Origin: an uncultured euryarchaeote
Lineage (GTDB): Archaea > Thermoplasmatota > Poseidoniia > Poseidoniales > Poseidoniaceae
Assembly (NCBI GenBank): GCA_937897365.1
Contig: CALCOP010000189.1
Span: 1-10,527 of the forward strand
Reading direction: 5' to 3'
Length of the DNA stretch: 10,527 nucleotides
The notes under the pieces were generated by a model. It was not told where the DNA came from. It saw nothing but the letters and a program-made list of their open reading frames with translations, and searched no databases. Made by a program: the position numbers and the translations under genes. Below, one piece after another: positions 1 through 10,527 of this stretch. Positions within the stretch are counted from its first letter, which is position 1. Every line of letters starts with the position of its first letter.

Positions 1-1862
1 GCAGGGGCACTGAAAAGCAGTTGAGATGCATCTTCAATAGCAACAATCCCTCGAATACTGTGTCTCTCTTGCAGTTCCATAGTAGGCTGGGCGAGTTTGA
101 CTCGAGTCTCTCCGAAAGAAAGCATGTGACCCGATGAGACATTCCAATCACCTTCAGGCAACCACAAGCCGATTGAACCAAGTTCAGGGTGATGAACAAC
201 AACCAGAGTATCTTGATTCTCATCGACTTCAGCACGAACGACTCGAAGTGTCGCTCCCTCGGGAATTAACTGACTTGAGGGTTGCCAATCTTTCCAAGTA
301 TCCTCGAACGGTTGATTATGCTCATCAGCGCGTTGCTCGATAACTTTGATTTTCTTAGCAAACTCTTCGGCATCTTCTCCTGATAATTGATTCAATTCAT
401 CCAATAAAGAACGGAGCCCTTCATGATGGACCATATCTGCTTGAGTCATGGCAGCATTCGCCATGAGAAGATGTTCTGACAACGTTTCCAATTGTTCACG
501 AGAATTGTGAAGTAATGCACACTCCATTGCCTCATCAAGAACTTCGAGTGCCAAACCAGGTTGGTCAATTGCAAGGAGCGCTTCACCGAGATTCATGAGT
601 TGGTCGGATGCAGATTTCTTGTCATTCGAAAGAATCTGTTTTGCATGAAGAATATGTTGATGTGATAATTCTGTATCATTCATGAGGTGACGTGCGATTC
701 CAGCACAAACCAAATACGGTAATCTTGAGGCCGAAATCAATTGTGCTTGACGGTCTGCAGTCTCAAATAATCGCGCCGAGCGATCCCACTTCTCCGAAGC
801 AATCGCCAATAATCCGAGCTGGTAAACAGCATGCATCTCTGCAAAGGAGTCATCGATAAGCGTCGCCGATTGAAGTGCACGCGAAAGATGGAGTCGGGCT
901 GTTTCTCTTCTCCCAGACATTTTCGCCATCAGGCCAAGCGCAGTCTCCGTTCGATACAGATAACCACTTAGCGCACCGTGTGCGAGTTCCGCCGAAGACT
1001 CGTCAAGGGGCGCCAAATCCAAACCTATGGCTTCTAAGACTTCACTCAGCAGAAGAAGCGTTTCTTCATACGCATCGCGAAGATTTTCAGAAGTATTTTT
1101 TGAAGTAAGACCGGACAAGTGCTCATCCAAAGAAAGGATAGGCTTGCAGATTTCAGGTAAGGGTCCCAATTTTTTCAAATGACTTCCCTTAATGGTCTCA
1201 CCAGCAAGTGTGCGTTGCAGTGCAAGTTTGAGATTAACTTCAGATGGTGAAGCGGTCTTTTGTGAACGAGGGCGGTCCTCGATAAGCGAATCAACCATCC
1301 ATGTTAATTTGGCTTGAATATCGTACTGATGGACCCTGCTGATTGCATAACGCATCTCTGCAGCCCTTACGCGTCGGGATAGACTTTTCATTCTCCCCTT
1401 GAATTTAGACGAACTTTGCGCTGCCAAGCGTTGAATGAACGTTGACGGAGGACAAGTTGAGTAACCAAGATTTGCTTTCTCACCAGATGTTGTCATCTTG
1501 AAATCATCCGTCACAAGGATGACTTCTCGACCTTCGCGATGCAGTTGCGAAGCCAAGACCATTAAAGACAGGTCAACATCTTGAGGAGACGCCTTTTCTC
1601 CAATAAGTTGCCCAAGCCCGCGGATTTGTCCTTCTTCAACAGCAACAGTGGTGAGAAGCGATTCAAACTCATCGAGAACCTTCGGTTTATTCGACCATCG
1701 TTGGAAGCGAACATTTCGAATTTCATCATGGACGCCCGGAGTAACGAAAAGCATCTGCTGATTGTGTTTGAGAATCTTGGTTGTATCCTTCACAAACGAG
1801 TTAGGAGCCATCGAACCCAGATGGATAAAACAGTTGGAATCCACAACCCATGTCTGCGTCAT
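1..1862 (-). CDS. PIN-domain protein with helical-repeat region (partial, runs off left edge)
   Basis: An uninterrupted reading frame of 620 codons starts at the ATG at 1862 and is still open at base 1, so the C-terminus is missing. Residues 1-145 look like a PIN ribonuclease domain: VVDSN with Asp8, Glu47 in the HDEI segment, Asp95/Asp97 in SPQDVD, and VTDD with Asp119/Asp120 supply the acidic metal-binding set of this family. A basic linker (about 150-172) follows, then a long alpha-helical region (about 255-510) with TPR-like helix pairs such as those around 340-375 and 420-450. From about 528 the sequence becomes beta-rich. PIN domains usually cleave RNA, so a ribonuclease role is inferred; the helical part may bind partners. 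The gene lies 32 bases after the DCC-family gene and has no recognisable Shine-Dalgarno. VapC toxins are usually about 130 residues and paired with an antitoxin; neither applies here. The PIN call is good, the repeat call moderate, and the target unknown. Confidence 0.8.
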   Translation of the reverse strand, partial: MTQTWVVDSNCFIHLGSMAPNSFVKDTTKILKHNQQMLFVTPGVHDEIRNVRFQRWSNKPKVLDEFESLLTTVAVEEGQIRGLGQLIGEKASPQDVDLSLMVLASQLHREGREVILVTDDFKMTTSGEKANLGYSTCPPSTFIQRLAAQSSSKFKGRMKSLSRRVRAAEMRYAISRVHQYDIQAKLTWMVDSLIEDRPRSQKTASPSEVNLKLALQRTLAGETIKGSHLKKLGPLPEICKPILSLDEHLSGLTSKNTSENLRDAYEETLLLLSEVLEAIGLDLAPLDESSAELAHGALSGYLYRTETALGLMAKMSGRRETARLHLSRALQSATLIDDSFAEMHAVYQLGLLAIASEKWDRSARLFETADRQAQLISASRLPYLVCAGIARHLMNDTELSHQHILHAKQILSNDKKSASDQLMNLGEALLAIDQPGLALEVLDEAMECALLHNSREQLETLSEHLLMANAAMTQADMVHHEGLRSLLDELNQLSGEDAEEFAKKIKVIEQRADEHNQPFEDTWKDWQPSSQLIPEGATLRVVRAEVDENQDTLVVVHHPELGSIGLWLPEGDWNVSSGHMLSFGETRVKLAQPTMELQERHSIRGIVAIEDASQLLFSAP

Positions 1863-4800
1863 AGCATTGCCAAACGGTCGAAGGTGATGAGGTTTCAGTC
1901 TATATTTAATCCAGGAAAAATACAGGTTGCGGGCTTATTGAATACCTTATGACGGTATCGCGCCACGATACGATAAGCAAAATCACGTAACGGCAAGGGG
2001 ATAATCCACGCTAAAGGGAACCACATTGAATAATACCACTTCATGTAAAGAAGGAATCGTATTCCGGCCGCTGAACGCATGTATGGTTTACCGTTACGAA
2101 TCAAATAAACAGAATCTGCAGATTGGAACTTTTCTGGGAACGTGGTAATGAGAGCTTGACCTTCATCACTTTCAATAGCCAAAAATCGAACCGAATTCTG
2201 ACGCTTTAAACGAGGATTAAGGAAAACTGCTGTGTGCGTACATAGGCCACAATCTCCATCCATGAGTAAAGTGTCTCTTTGCGTCATTAAATCACCTCAA
2301 CAGGTCCAATACTCCACGTTTGAACATTGACACCTGAACTCATATGAATATGTTCGGGCCGTAATGAATCTTGAACCCCGAGGTCGAATGAATCCAGGAG
2401 CGTATTGCTTTCAACTTCGACTTCAGCTACGCAATATTGCCATGGCAAATGATGCGTATAGGCCCGCATAAGTTTTCCTTTATGCCAGGTGTACAAACTA
2501 TAGCGTTCGAACAAAAAATACTCCAGAGAGCCTTGGGAAGCACGCTCAACAGGTCCGGCTTTCTTTGTAGTTCCAATCATGGATAGGCCTCCATCTTTGC
2601 GTCGTGAAGTCCAGGTATAGTGATCTTCACTTTCAACGTGAACATTACATTTTGCGTATCGATAGGGTAAACCATAGGAGCGTGGAGCATGAAAGCATGT
2701 TACTCTGCTTTGAGCATCGAGTGTAAGGAACAAGACGCCAGGGATACCGTCTTTTGTCACATAGGCACGAATGTTAAACTCACCGAAAGTCGAGATAAAT
2801 GGTAACCAAGGAAGTCCTCGCGGACGAACCTTTTCCATGGTGAAAGGAATAGCTCCGATGTAAGCATCGCCGTTGAAGAGGTCGATTTCAAGGCCTTCAG
2901 GGATATAGGGCTGCAATGCTTTGGGGTCAATTTTCCAATGCATGAAAGTTAAGTTTATCCAATTTTGATGGAGAGTAGATTTCCGCTCAGGCATGTCGAA
3001 TGGGATGTGACTACAATCTAAGTTGTGCTTTGCAGCCATGGTTACCGCAGCCAGCGCAGAGACTTGAAACATCCTCTCAAACTTCGGCAGAAGACGCAGA
3101 GTGGTCTTCAAAATTGATGTCACCGAGGTCACGTTGTTGCCATGTAGCCAACAGCCCAAGAAGGAAACCAAGAGGGGACATCATGGTGCAGACAACAAGA
3201 ATCGGTGTTGAGACATACATTGGGCGGTCAGCTGCAAGCATTCTCAACCATACATATCGCCCAACAAAGAGGTCGAATGCGAGCATGTGTAACCATGCAA
3301 GAGCAATAGCAGTTTCATCTTCAAACAGTTCAACAACCAATTCAGGGGTTGGCATCTGCGTGAGGAAAGTTAGGAGGATGTCTGGTGCGTTGGGAACAGC
3401 AAGGATTGTGTAAGGGATGAGAAGGGGGAAGATAGACCAGCGAATGTCGCCAACATATTTCTTCGTAATCTCATGCTTTGGCATAAACCACATGAGGCTC
3501 CAAAAGGGAAGAATAAGTACCGACGAAATCCAAAAAGTTGCAACTGCAATTGTGTCCATATTCCACGAAGGATGTTGAATCGGTTATATAGGCGTGTTTT
3601 CGAAGGTCGCAATTTTACTAATGGCTCAAATCAAAGAGATTCGATGACCATGGCGATGCCTTGACCGCCGCCGATACAGGCTGTAGCGACACCATATTTT
3701 CCGCCACATCGCTTTAATTCGTAAGCGAGTGTCAAAACAAGTCGGGTCCCCGTTGCCGCCAATGGATGCCCAAGTCCAACTGCACCGCCGTTAACATTGA
3801 CTTTCTCAACGTCGATTTCAAGGTCTTTAATACAAGCAACTGCCTGTCCAGCAAATGCTTCATTGATTTCCCAACGGTCAATGTCTTCAACCGTTAGTCC
3901 TGCCTTTTCAAGAGCCTTGCGAGATGAAGGAACCGGCCCATATGCCATGATTGCTGGTTCAAGACCGACAATACCCCATGAGACAATTCGTGCAAGAGGT
4001 TCATCACCATCTGCTGATGCTTGTGATGCGGATTTAATCACAACTGCTGCAGCCCCATCGACGACACCCGATGCATTGCCTGCCGTAACAAACGAATCAG
4101 GTCCAAAGGCGGTTGGTAGTTTAGCGAGTGATTCAGCAGTGGTGTTTTTGACGACGTGATCTTCATCCTTGTGTGTGATAACAGTTTCACCACGTCGACT
4201 TTTGATGGTAACTGGGATGATTTCTTGCTCGAAGACATCATTTTCTATAGAAGAAGTCGTTAAGGCATGAGAACGAGCAGCGTAAGCATCTATTTCCTCA
4301 CGAGTAACGCCTTTCCGATTACAGATCTCATCCGAGGTTTGAGCCATGAATAATCCACAAGTCGTATCTTGAAGATTCGTCATCATGTAATCTTCGACTT
4401 TCGGGGAGCGTCCAAGTTTCCAACCTTCACGGCCTCCACGCATCACGTGAGGGGCTTGGCTAAGATTCTCCATTCCACCCGAGACAACTGTTGAGGCTTC
4501 TCCAAGCATAATCATCTGAGCGCCAGTAACAATCGATTGAACTCCCGAACCACAGATTCGTGAGAGTGTGAGCATTGGAACTTCTTGTGGAATACCGCCC
4601 TTTAATCCTGCATGGCGTGAGCCGTAAATTGATTGAGAGCAGGTTTGCAAAGCATACCCCATGACGACATGATCGACTGATGCAGGGTCAGTTCCCGTCT
4701 TTTCGAGAGCCCCCTGAATCGCAAGGCCACCGAGGTCTTGAGCGCTCATTGACTTCAACAGTCCACCTTGTTTACCGTCACCTCGCTTTCCGCCAACCCA

Positions 4801-7800
4801 TTCACAAAACGGTGTTCTTGCTCCGCCAACTATGACTACATCTTCTGCCATGTTACGACCAAAGCGATTTGGCTGATAACTTCATGCTATTACCATTATC
4901 AAAAATGCGAGCAGGTAAAACATCGGAAGGTAAAACGTCTCGAATACTGAATAGGTGTATGACAAGATGCTGTATTCTGAACCTTGAGCAAGCACATACT
5001 CATGCTCAGCCGATTTGTTCTTGCCGTGAATCTTCGTAATAGCATTCTTTGGAGCATCAACCAGATTCTCATCAGCTAATTCCTTTTTCGTGCGTGCTGT
5101 CAACTCACCACGTATGTATATCGGGTCACCCAATCGAAGACCGTAAAGAGTCCAGCGTGTGTTTCCAACATTCCAAACTTTCAGAGGGTCTTGATAACGA
5201 ATTTTACTGAACATTGAGGGGTCAACATGTATTCCTCCACTGCCATCATGCAAAATAAATGGAATACCACCACGTTGTCGAGCCGATTCTTCTGAATGCA
5301 AAGGCTCTCTCACAAACAGCCAATCGGCGAAGGATTTGAGCATACGATTGAGTGATTGCATCTGGATTTGGAAAAAAGTGTCCGTAGACCGACCTTGCGC
5401 ATCGACTTGAGCTGAAAAATCTTCACGGACCCATTCAAAGCAAACAAGGTTAGAGCAAGCCATTTCTGGATCATCATCAACATAGATTTTCACCGCTTTT
5501 TGTGGACCGGGTCGGACCTGTCCAATCAGTTCAACCTCACCCTTGACAACATCTGTAACCAGCGTAGTTGGCAGATCAATCATGTTGATGTTATCAATCA
5601 ATTTCTTCATCCATCCATACAACAGAATCAAGAGATACAAGACCGTGTAACCAATAGCAATAACTGAGAGAACAACGATGAGTAAACCAGTGTTGGAATT
5701 ATCGTCAAGAAGAAAACCAAAGAAGAAACCGAAAGTATCCAGATTATCTTTCAAGGCAGTGATTACACCCCAATACTGGAGCATGAAGAGACCGAGCGTG
5801 AAATATACTGCTCTTAGCGTAAGAAGAGGGGGCTTTGGAACGTCAATCATAAACGGATGCTCCAGAAGCAGTGAGTCTTCATGGTCCCCTGCATAGGGAG
5901 TTTCGTTATTCCACACTTGTGGACTAGGAGCCGGAAAATTCCAGCTTCCTGCTGGCGCCTCAGAAGTATCCAAACTCTCTTTCATCCAGTATTCATCAGA
6001 TGTGAAACCTCGTTCTTCGGCATAGGCTTCAAGAAATTTCACATTTGTGACCTTTTCTTTGTATTGAGCAAGTTCTTGGGCAAAGGGGTGCGGAGTTGTG
6101 TAAAACAGTAAAACAAGACCGGTAATCGCCCAAAAAGGACTCATGAAAAATCCATAAATGTAGAGCAATGCACCGAAAAACCAACCAATTTGCATGTTCT
6201 GAGTATAAGGGAGAGTGGCGATGAAAAACCTGCCGTCAACATCTGGCTCGTTGCCATCCATGAAGTTCGGTTGGCAACAAAGGACTTGAACTCTATGGAA
6301 AAATCAAATGAGAGCGAACATACTTATGCCACACAGTATACAAACAATGGGCATAATCAACAACTCTGCCGAAGAACGTATTTTTCCGAGATTCGCAAGT
6401 TCAGTGCCTCGCTGGATGTTTGCTTTCATGCCAGGACTGTTTTCACCATGAACTGAGATTGCGGTGTGGCCAACTGTGCCATCAAGATTTTCCCGAGCCA
6501 TTTCTTCATTTGACCGAGGTTTGACCATTCCCAGAAGATACACTGGGTTTCCAATTCGAAGAGCATATGCGGTCCAACGGTGCTTACGAACATCACCATT
6601 ACGGAATAATCGAGCAGCAAATTCGGTTTGGAAGTGGTCGCGAAGTGTGTCTGCATGACTTGAAGTCCACCTCTTGACATAGTTTCCAAGGTCTTTTTTC
6701 TTGAAACTACCAGATTCTACACGTATTCCTCCGGTTCCATCATGAAGCATGAAAGGAACATAGCCCCTGTCTGAGCGCACTGATTGCCAATTACATTCTT
6801 CTCGTGTCGTTGTGTTTCCTTCCGAGTCAGTAGAGGTCACTTCACGGCACACATAGACTTCATATTCCCATCTGAAATCAACACAGCCTGGAATAACTCG
6901 GTTAGGATTTCCATCGACAACAACATTGATCCATTGTTCTGGAGCTGGACGAACCTGACCAACGAGTTCTGCTGAACCCACAGGAACTGAACGAACCAAT
7001 GAGGTCGGTGTGTCAATCATTTGCTGTTGCCTCTTATGCTGGAAGAATCCGAGTAAGAGCCAGATCAAACCAATAACGCTCATGATAATGGGCGTGTATT
7101 TCATTGCAGCATCTTCAGCCAGCATTTCCCCACTGTCAACCATTGCTTTCTCATCAAGGACAAGCATTCCTAATGAGATGGAGAGGAAGAGAATGAACAA
7201 CACCATGCTGAGGCCAAAAGTAGCAAAAGTAGCCGGAATTGGAGTTCCCACTTTGGTTGGATGCTCCGCAAGTGGAGTCCCATCTCCATCAGCAGCATAT
7301 CGGTCATCTTTATTCCATGTCGAAGGGCCAGGAGCAGGAAGAATCCAATCATTCGGGTCATTGGTTGGACTGTATGAAGAGCGTCCAAAAAACCATGATT
7401 CAAGTTCGTATCCATTCTTGAGGGCTTCTGTTTCTAAATCATCAGGCTGTGGTGCATTCTTTCGAACATTATGCAAATCCGTTTGAAGAGATGCAGGTGA
7501 AAGAGCAGCTATGATCAAAAATCCAAGGGCACAAAAAAGTCCTCCACCCTCCATGAACGTTATCAGTCCGACGACGACCAGCATCAGGCCAAGAATCCAA
7601 ACAATCCAACCCAACCAACTGTATGGTGTCGTAAAATGAAAAAAGCCCCTGTTGAGATTAACTCCTTCGAGTGACATAACTCTACCAAATCAAGAGGGTG
7701 TAAAACACTTGGGAACCTTAAAACTCAGAATACGCCCTTTAGGAATGAAGTATTCCTATCACTTTGACGAGTATTCTTTTGTCTCTGCACCCATCAAATT

Positions 7801-10527
7801 CTGCATAGTGTATTTGCTCCCAAGTCCCCAGATGAAGACTTCCATCTCGGACTGCCATGGTGACTTGTTGACCAAGTAATTGGCGCTTCAAATGCGCATC
7901 TCCGTTATCTTCACCAGTTCTGTGATGGTGGTATTCCTCACCTTCTTTACCATCCCGGCCATAAAAAGGAGCAACTTTTTCAAGCCATTTCATGATATCA
8001 TGATGCAGACCATACTCAAGATCGTTCACATAGCATGATGCGGTGATATGCATCGGATTGACGAGTACAATACCGTCAACAATACCGCTTTCCTTCACCA
8101 CACGTTGTACGTCATTTGTGATACAGCGTATCTCATATCGCTCGTTGGTATTAATCCATAATTCTTCGACATACGTTGCTGCTTGGCCGGTGAGTAACTT
8201 CCCCATACCATGAACAAGCCAAAGGCAGTTGTTTACAGTTGAGGTTTTAGCAAACTGAATTATTCAAGCCCATTATTGCCACCTGAGAGAAGTGGGATTG
8301 CGATAATTAGACCGCATATGACTGAGCAAATGCCGTCGACGAAGGCTGTAATACCAAGCACTGCATCATCTTCAAAGAAGACATCAAGACCGCCATTTGG
8401 ACCTCCTAAAGCAACACCTGCAAGTCCGAGAATGTACGATACGAGTGTGACGGCCAAAGCAAGATAGATACCATTCTTCTTGTATTGCGTCATCCATACT
8501 CCTGCAAGAATATATCCGCCTGTAGTGGCAAGTGTGTTTAGAGTCATTGCCGTGAGCGCAGTGAGAGGGATTTTTTCATACGTTACGGGGTCAACCGGGT
8601 CAAGAAGGGTCAAAAGGCCGAGACTCGAAAGTGCTCCAACAATAACCAACACGATTCCAATAACTTTCGGAGACGAAGGCTTCGGCTGCAAAAACACGAC
8701 TTGTTGCCCCATTGGCATATTCATTTGCTGAGGAAAACCGACAAGAACTTGAGACGGCGGGGGCTGTTGAGACTGATAAGGTGACGACTGTTCCGATTGA
8801 TTATGGTTGACATCGCCTGAGTTGAAATCTCCGGCAACGGCACTTTCTTGATTCGATACCTGGTTCGGTGTATACTCGCCATCGTCCCAAGGGTTGGGTT
8901 GCATGGGAAAAATGACAACACGCTCTCATATCAATGCTTCTTCTGGTGGAGAGGTGTATAGTGGTGTTGAAGAGGGAGGAACACTTGGAAGAACCAAGGA
9001 GGGGTTTTATGACTGACATTTTGCTGGTCTACAAGAAAAACTTCGAAGCCGTTCATGACCTCAGCCTCGATTCAGTGACCAAAGCACTGGAAGAAGCAAG
9101 CCAACGTCGAGGTGGTTTACGCATTGATGTTCGCGCAAGAGAACAAGTTCGCCGTGCGGATTTTATCGGTCGTGATTTGGTTCTTGTCCTTGGTGGTGAT
9201 GGAACGTTAACCAGCATCTCACATAACATCGATGCAGCAACTCCAGTGATGGGTATTAATTCTCATCCACGTACTGATGATGAGAACGGTAGTTTTGGAT
9301 TTTATATGGACTCAAATCTTGAAACCTTTGCGCAAGATTTAGAGACGGCTCTCAACGGAAAGGCGATTGTCAATGAATTGCCAAGGCTCCAGGCAATCAT
9401 AGATACGACATCTGGTAACCGATTTACAACTGACCCTGCGATGAACGATTTGCTCATTGCAAACACGCATCAGTATGCACCAAGCAAGTACCACTTGCGT
9501 CGAGGCCAAAACAAATGCCGCCAACAGAGCAGCGGATTGTTGTTTTCAACATGGCTAGGACAAGGAGCTTGGCTTGCAAATGCTGCTGGAAAAGATGATC
9601 TTGAAGTGTTGTTCAAGCGAGTTAAAAACGAGCAAAAATCATCTCACTATTTTGTTTTAGCACGCGATATTCCACCCGCAGAAAGAGAAGGGATGCCATG
9701 GTCATGGATGGACTGGACAGATGAACCTACGACCATTACATCTGACATGCATAGAGGCTATGTGGTTCCAGATGGTTGGGATGAAGTTCACTTCAACAGA
9801 GGAGCGAGTATTACTGTCAATGCCGATGCACCACAATTGCGTCTTCTGACATTCAGGCGCTCCATGAAGGACCGATTTGATGCATTCATTGCAGGACAAT
9901 GAACGACTCATTTGAATTCATACAGTGAATGATATCAAATCATGAACTGTAAAGAAGCCACGAAAAGAATATCAAAAACAGGGCGATACTGTTCAAGACA
10001 ATCGCAGGAACCACTTTACCTGCATCAGGATGATTTGGCTGCATTCGTCGAAGATTAAGATTGGGCAGCATTGAGAGAATGCCAACAACACTTACAAAAC
10101 CACAACATGCGTTCAATCCTGGAAAGAAAGAAAAGAGAATCGATAAAGATCCAAAAATTATCCAGTCGGTACCATACACTTTCTTGAAAGGAATCATAGG
10201 AGGCATTGCCGCACCTGGGAAAGGCATCTGCTGCTGAGGTGGCGGTTGCTGAATGATGATTGTTTGAGGTGGTGGAGCCACTTGAGGAGTAGGAGGGAGG
10301 TGATAGTGATTATGAATGACATTACCGGTATGCATGTCGCCGCTTACAACGCTATCTTGCACGTTTGTGGGGCGGTCAGGATCCGGTTGCATGTCGCTTC
10401 CTCACTTGTTGCTAAGTACTGCGCTAAATAATGCTATTCATACGGTGTAAAAAGTAAAGTGCAAGATATGTAAAAAAAAGGGTGGAGACTGGAACTCGAC
10501 AAAGAGTTCCAGCCTCCGGTTTTCTTA

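Overview
The window reads as a gene-dense piece of an archaeal chromosome, most likely a marine Group II euryarchaeon (Poseidoniales-like). This is inferred from the overall gene character, from a TATA box about 28 bases upstream of a start codon with no ribosome binding site (leaderless, archaeal style), and from the low-complexity Pro/Gln N-termini of small membrane proteins. No 16S rRNA or other phylogenetic marker is present, so the assignment is moderate. No mobile element, CRISPR array, tRNA or rRNA was seen, and no gene-free stretch exceeds about 135 bases.

Layout, right to left along the dominant minus strand. At the right edge (10472-10523) is a strong hairpin flanked by T-runs on both strands, probably the end of a minus-strand gene lying outside the window. 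Next is a small membrane protein (9940-10392, minus). It converges on the only plus-strand gene, an atypical NAD kinase-like protein (9009-9902). That gene diverges from a second small membrane protein (8260-8904, minus). The two membrane proteins share a 17-residue N-terminal motif. Then follow a YjbQ/UPF0047 protein (7739-8206), two tandem paralogous multi-pass membrane proteins with a GIDE/BAM-like domain (6304-7677 and 4882-6261), and an acetyl-CoA acetyltransferase-type thiolase (3631-4851).

The left third is a tight four-gene minus-strand group headed by a clear TATA promoter: an ABA4-like (DUF4281) membrane protein (3077-3559), a DUF2071/YqjF-like protein (2287-3072), a DCC-family thiol-disulfide oxidoreductase (DUF393, 1895-2287), and a large PIN-domain protein with a helical-repeat region, cut by the left edge (1-1862). 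Spacings are 4 bases, a 1-base TAATG overlap, and 32 bases, so the first three genes at least are probably co-transcribed and translationally coupled.

Functionally this is mostly housekeeping or lineage-specific membrane biology (lipid or isoprenoid handling, redox, acetyl-CoA metabolism, NADP supply). The most unusual parts are the tandem RING-less GIDE/BAM proteins, the ABA4-DUF2071-DCC cassette, the PIN-helical-repeat fusion, and the shared N-terminal motif of the two small membrane proteins around the NAD kinase-like gene.
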